This document shows positions 63,869 to 64,000 of a DNA stretch of 64,000 nt, one piece after another (positions within the stretch are counted from its first letter, which is position 1; every line of letters begins with the position of its first letter). The stretch is taken from assembly GCF_900117395.1 (NCBI RefSeq), contig NZ_FPEG01000003.1, positions 620,001-684,000 of the forward strand, given 5' to 3'. Below the pieces are notes generated by a model. It made no database searches. It saw only the letters and a list, made by a program, of their open reading frames with translations, and was not told the origin of the DNA. The translations under genes were made by a program, and so were the position numbers. This stretch comes from Agrococcus sp. Marseille-P2731 (GTDB lineage Bacteria > Actinomycetota > Actinomycetes > Actinomycetales > Microbacteriaceae).

Positions 63869-64000
63869 GCGCCGTCGTCACCACCGAGCTCACGAAGCGC
63901 TATCCAGAGGTGGCAGCGCTCTCGGGCGTCTCGATCCGCCTCGAGGAGCACCGCATCCACGGCCTCCTGGGCCGCAACGGCGCGGGCAAGACCACCCTCA
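63865..64000 (+). CDS. ABC transporter ATPase, N-terminal part, cut by window end
   Basis: The visible 45 codons start MSAVVTTELTKRYPEVAALSG and reach the Walker A motif LLGRNGAGKTTL. This is the N-terminus of an exporter-type ABC ATPase, and it overlaps the GntR regulator by ATGA. The rest of the gene lies outside the window. Confidence 0.92.
   Translation, partial: MSAVVTTELTKRYPEVAALSGVSIRLEEHRIHGLLGRNGAGKTTL

Noticed and set aside
1..64000. rRNA, tRNA, prophage or transposase genes
   Set aside because: I saw no sequence typical of these on either strand; mobile-element evidence is limited to non-coding inverted-repeat elements.

Overview
The window is very GC-rich DNA from an actinobacterium. 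Deazaflavin (F420)-type nitroreductases, an Rv0428c-type SH3 module, LapA, DUF3516 helicase, GPP34, Pr6Pr and CWB2 surface-protein families, actinobacterial ArsR boxes and several leaderless starts all fit Actinomycetota. The overall gene style suggests Microbacteriaceae (an Agrococcus-like genome is my guess, not proven). I see no rRNA, tRNA, CRISPR, prophage or transposase gene. Coding density is high, many gene pairs overlap by ATGA, and short palindromic repeats sit in many of the gaps.

Layout. 1-4.8 kb: end of a glycosyltransferase, Mn-catalase, two NAD(P)-binding oxidoreductases, an F420-type nitroreductase and an arginase-fold protein with an altered metal motif. 5.0-9.4 kb: a translationally coupled membrane protein, a cyclase-domain receptor and an MscS channel with a cyclic-nucleotide-binding domain; the last two have lost key catalytic or ligand residues. 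9.4-19 kb: housekeeping genes (DUF3516 helicase, zinc-ribbon SDR fusion, LapA, M18 aminopeptidase, HxlR regulator with divergent methyltransferase). 19.1-27.0 kb: a complete oligosaccharide-uptake operon (ROK regulator, two permeases, binding protein, GH15, GH31) that looks like isomaltose or isomalto-oligosaccharide use; the transporter ATPase is not encoded here. 27-38.4 kb: PadR unit, AlkD, acyl-CoA ligase, a copper-type gene with a CsoR-like operator, three MerR regulators with their promoters, GPP34 and a SulP transporter. 38.5-39.0 kb: one lower-GC gene, probably acquired. 39.2-41.9 kb: metNIQ methionine importer. 42-48 kb: MFS, RibD-C protein, two alpha/beta hydrolases and a GntR-ABC exporter operon. 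48.2-55.9 kb: lipoproteins, a histidine kinase and its likely response regulator separated by two unrelated genes, and a DUF2975/HTH pair. 56.2-57.7 kb: ArsR-AHSA1-RibD-C operon. 57.8-59.0 kb: an arsenic locus with divergent arsR, arsC and a previously hidden 26-residue cysteine-rich peptide gene. 59.8-64 kb: NatAB-like ABC exporter, photolyase, and the start of another GntR-ABC unit.

The points most worth a second look are the cysteine-rich micropeptide in the ars operon, the matched degeneration of the cyclase and channel pair, the tandem duplication of the arsC 3-prime end, three or four families of intergenic palindromic repeats, a set of leaderless TANNNT promoters, and the strong over-use of the heptamer GGATGCG on both strands.
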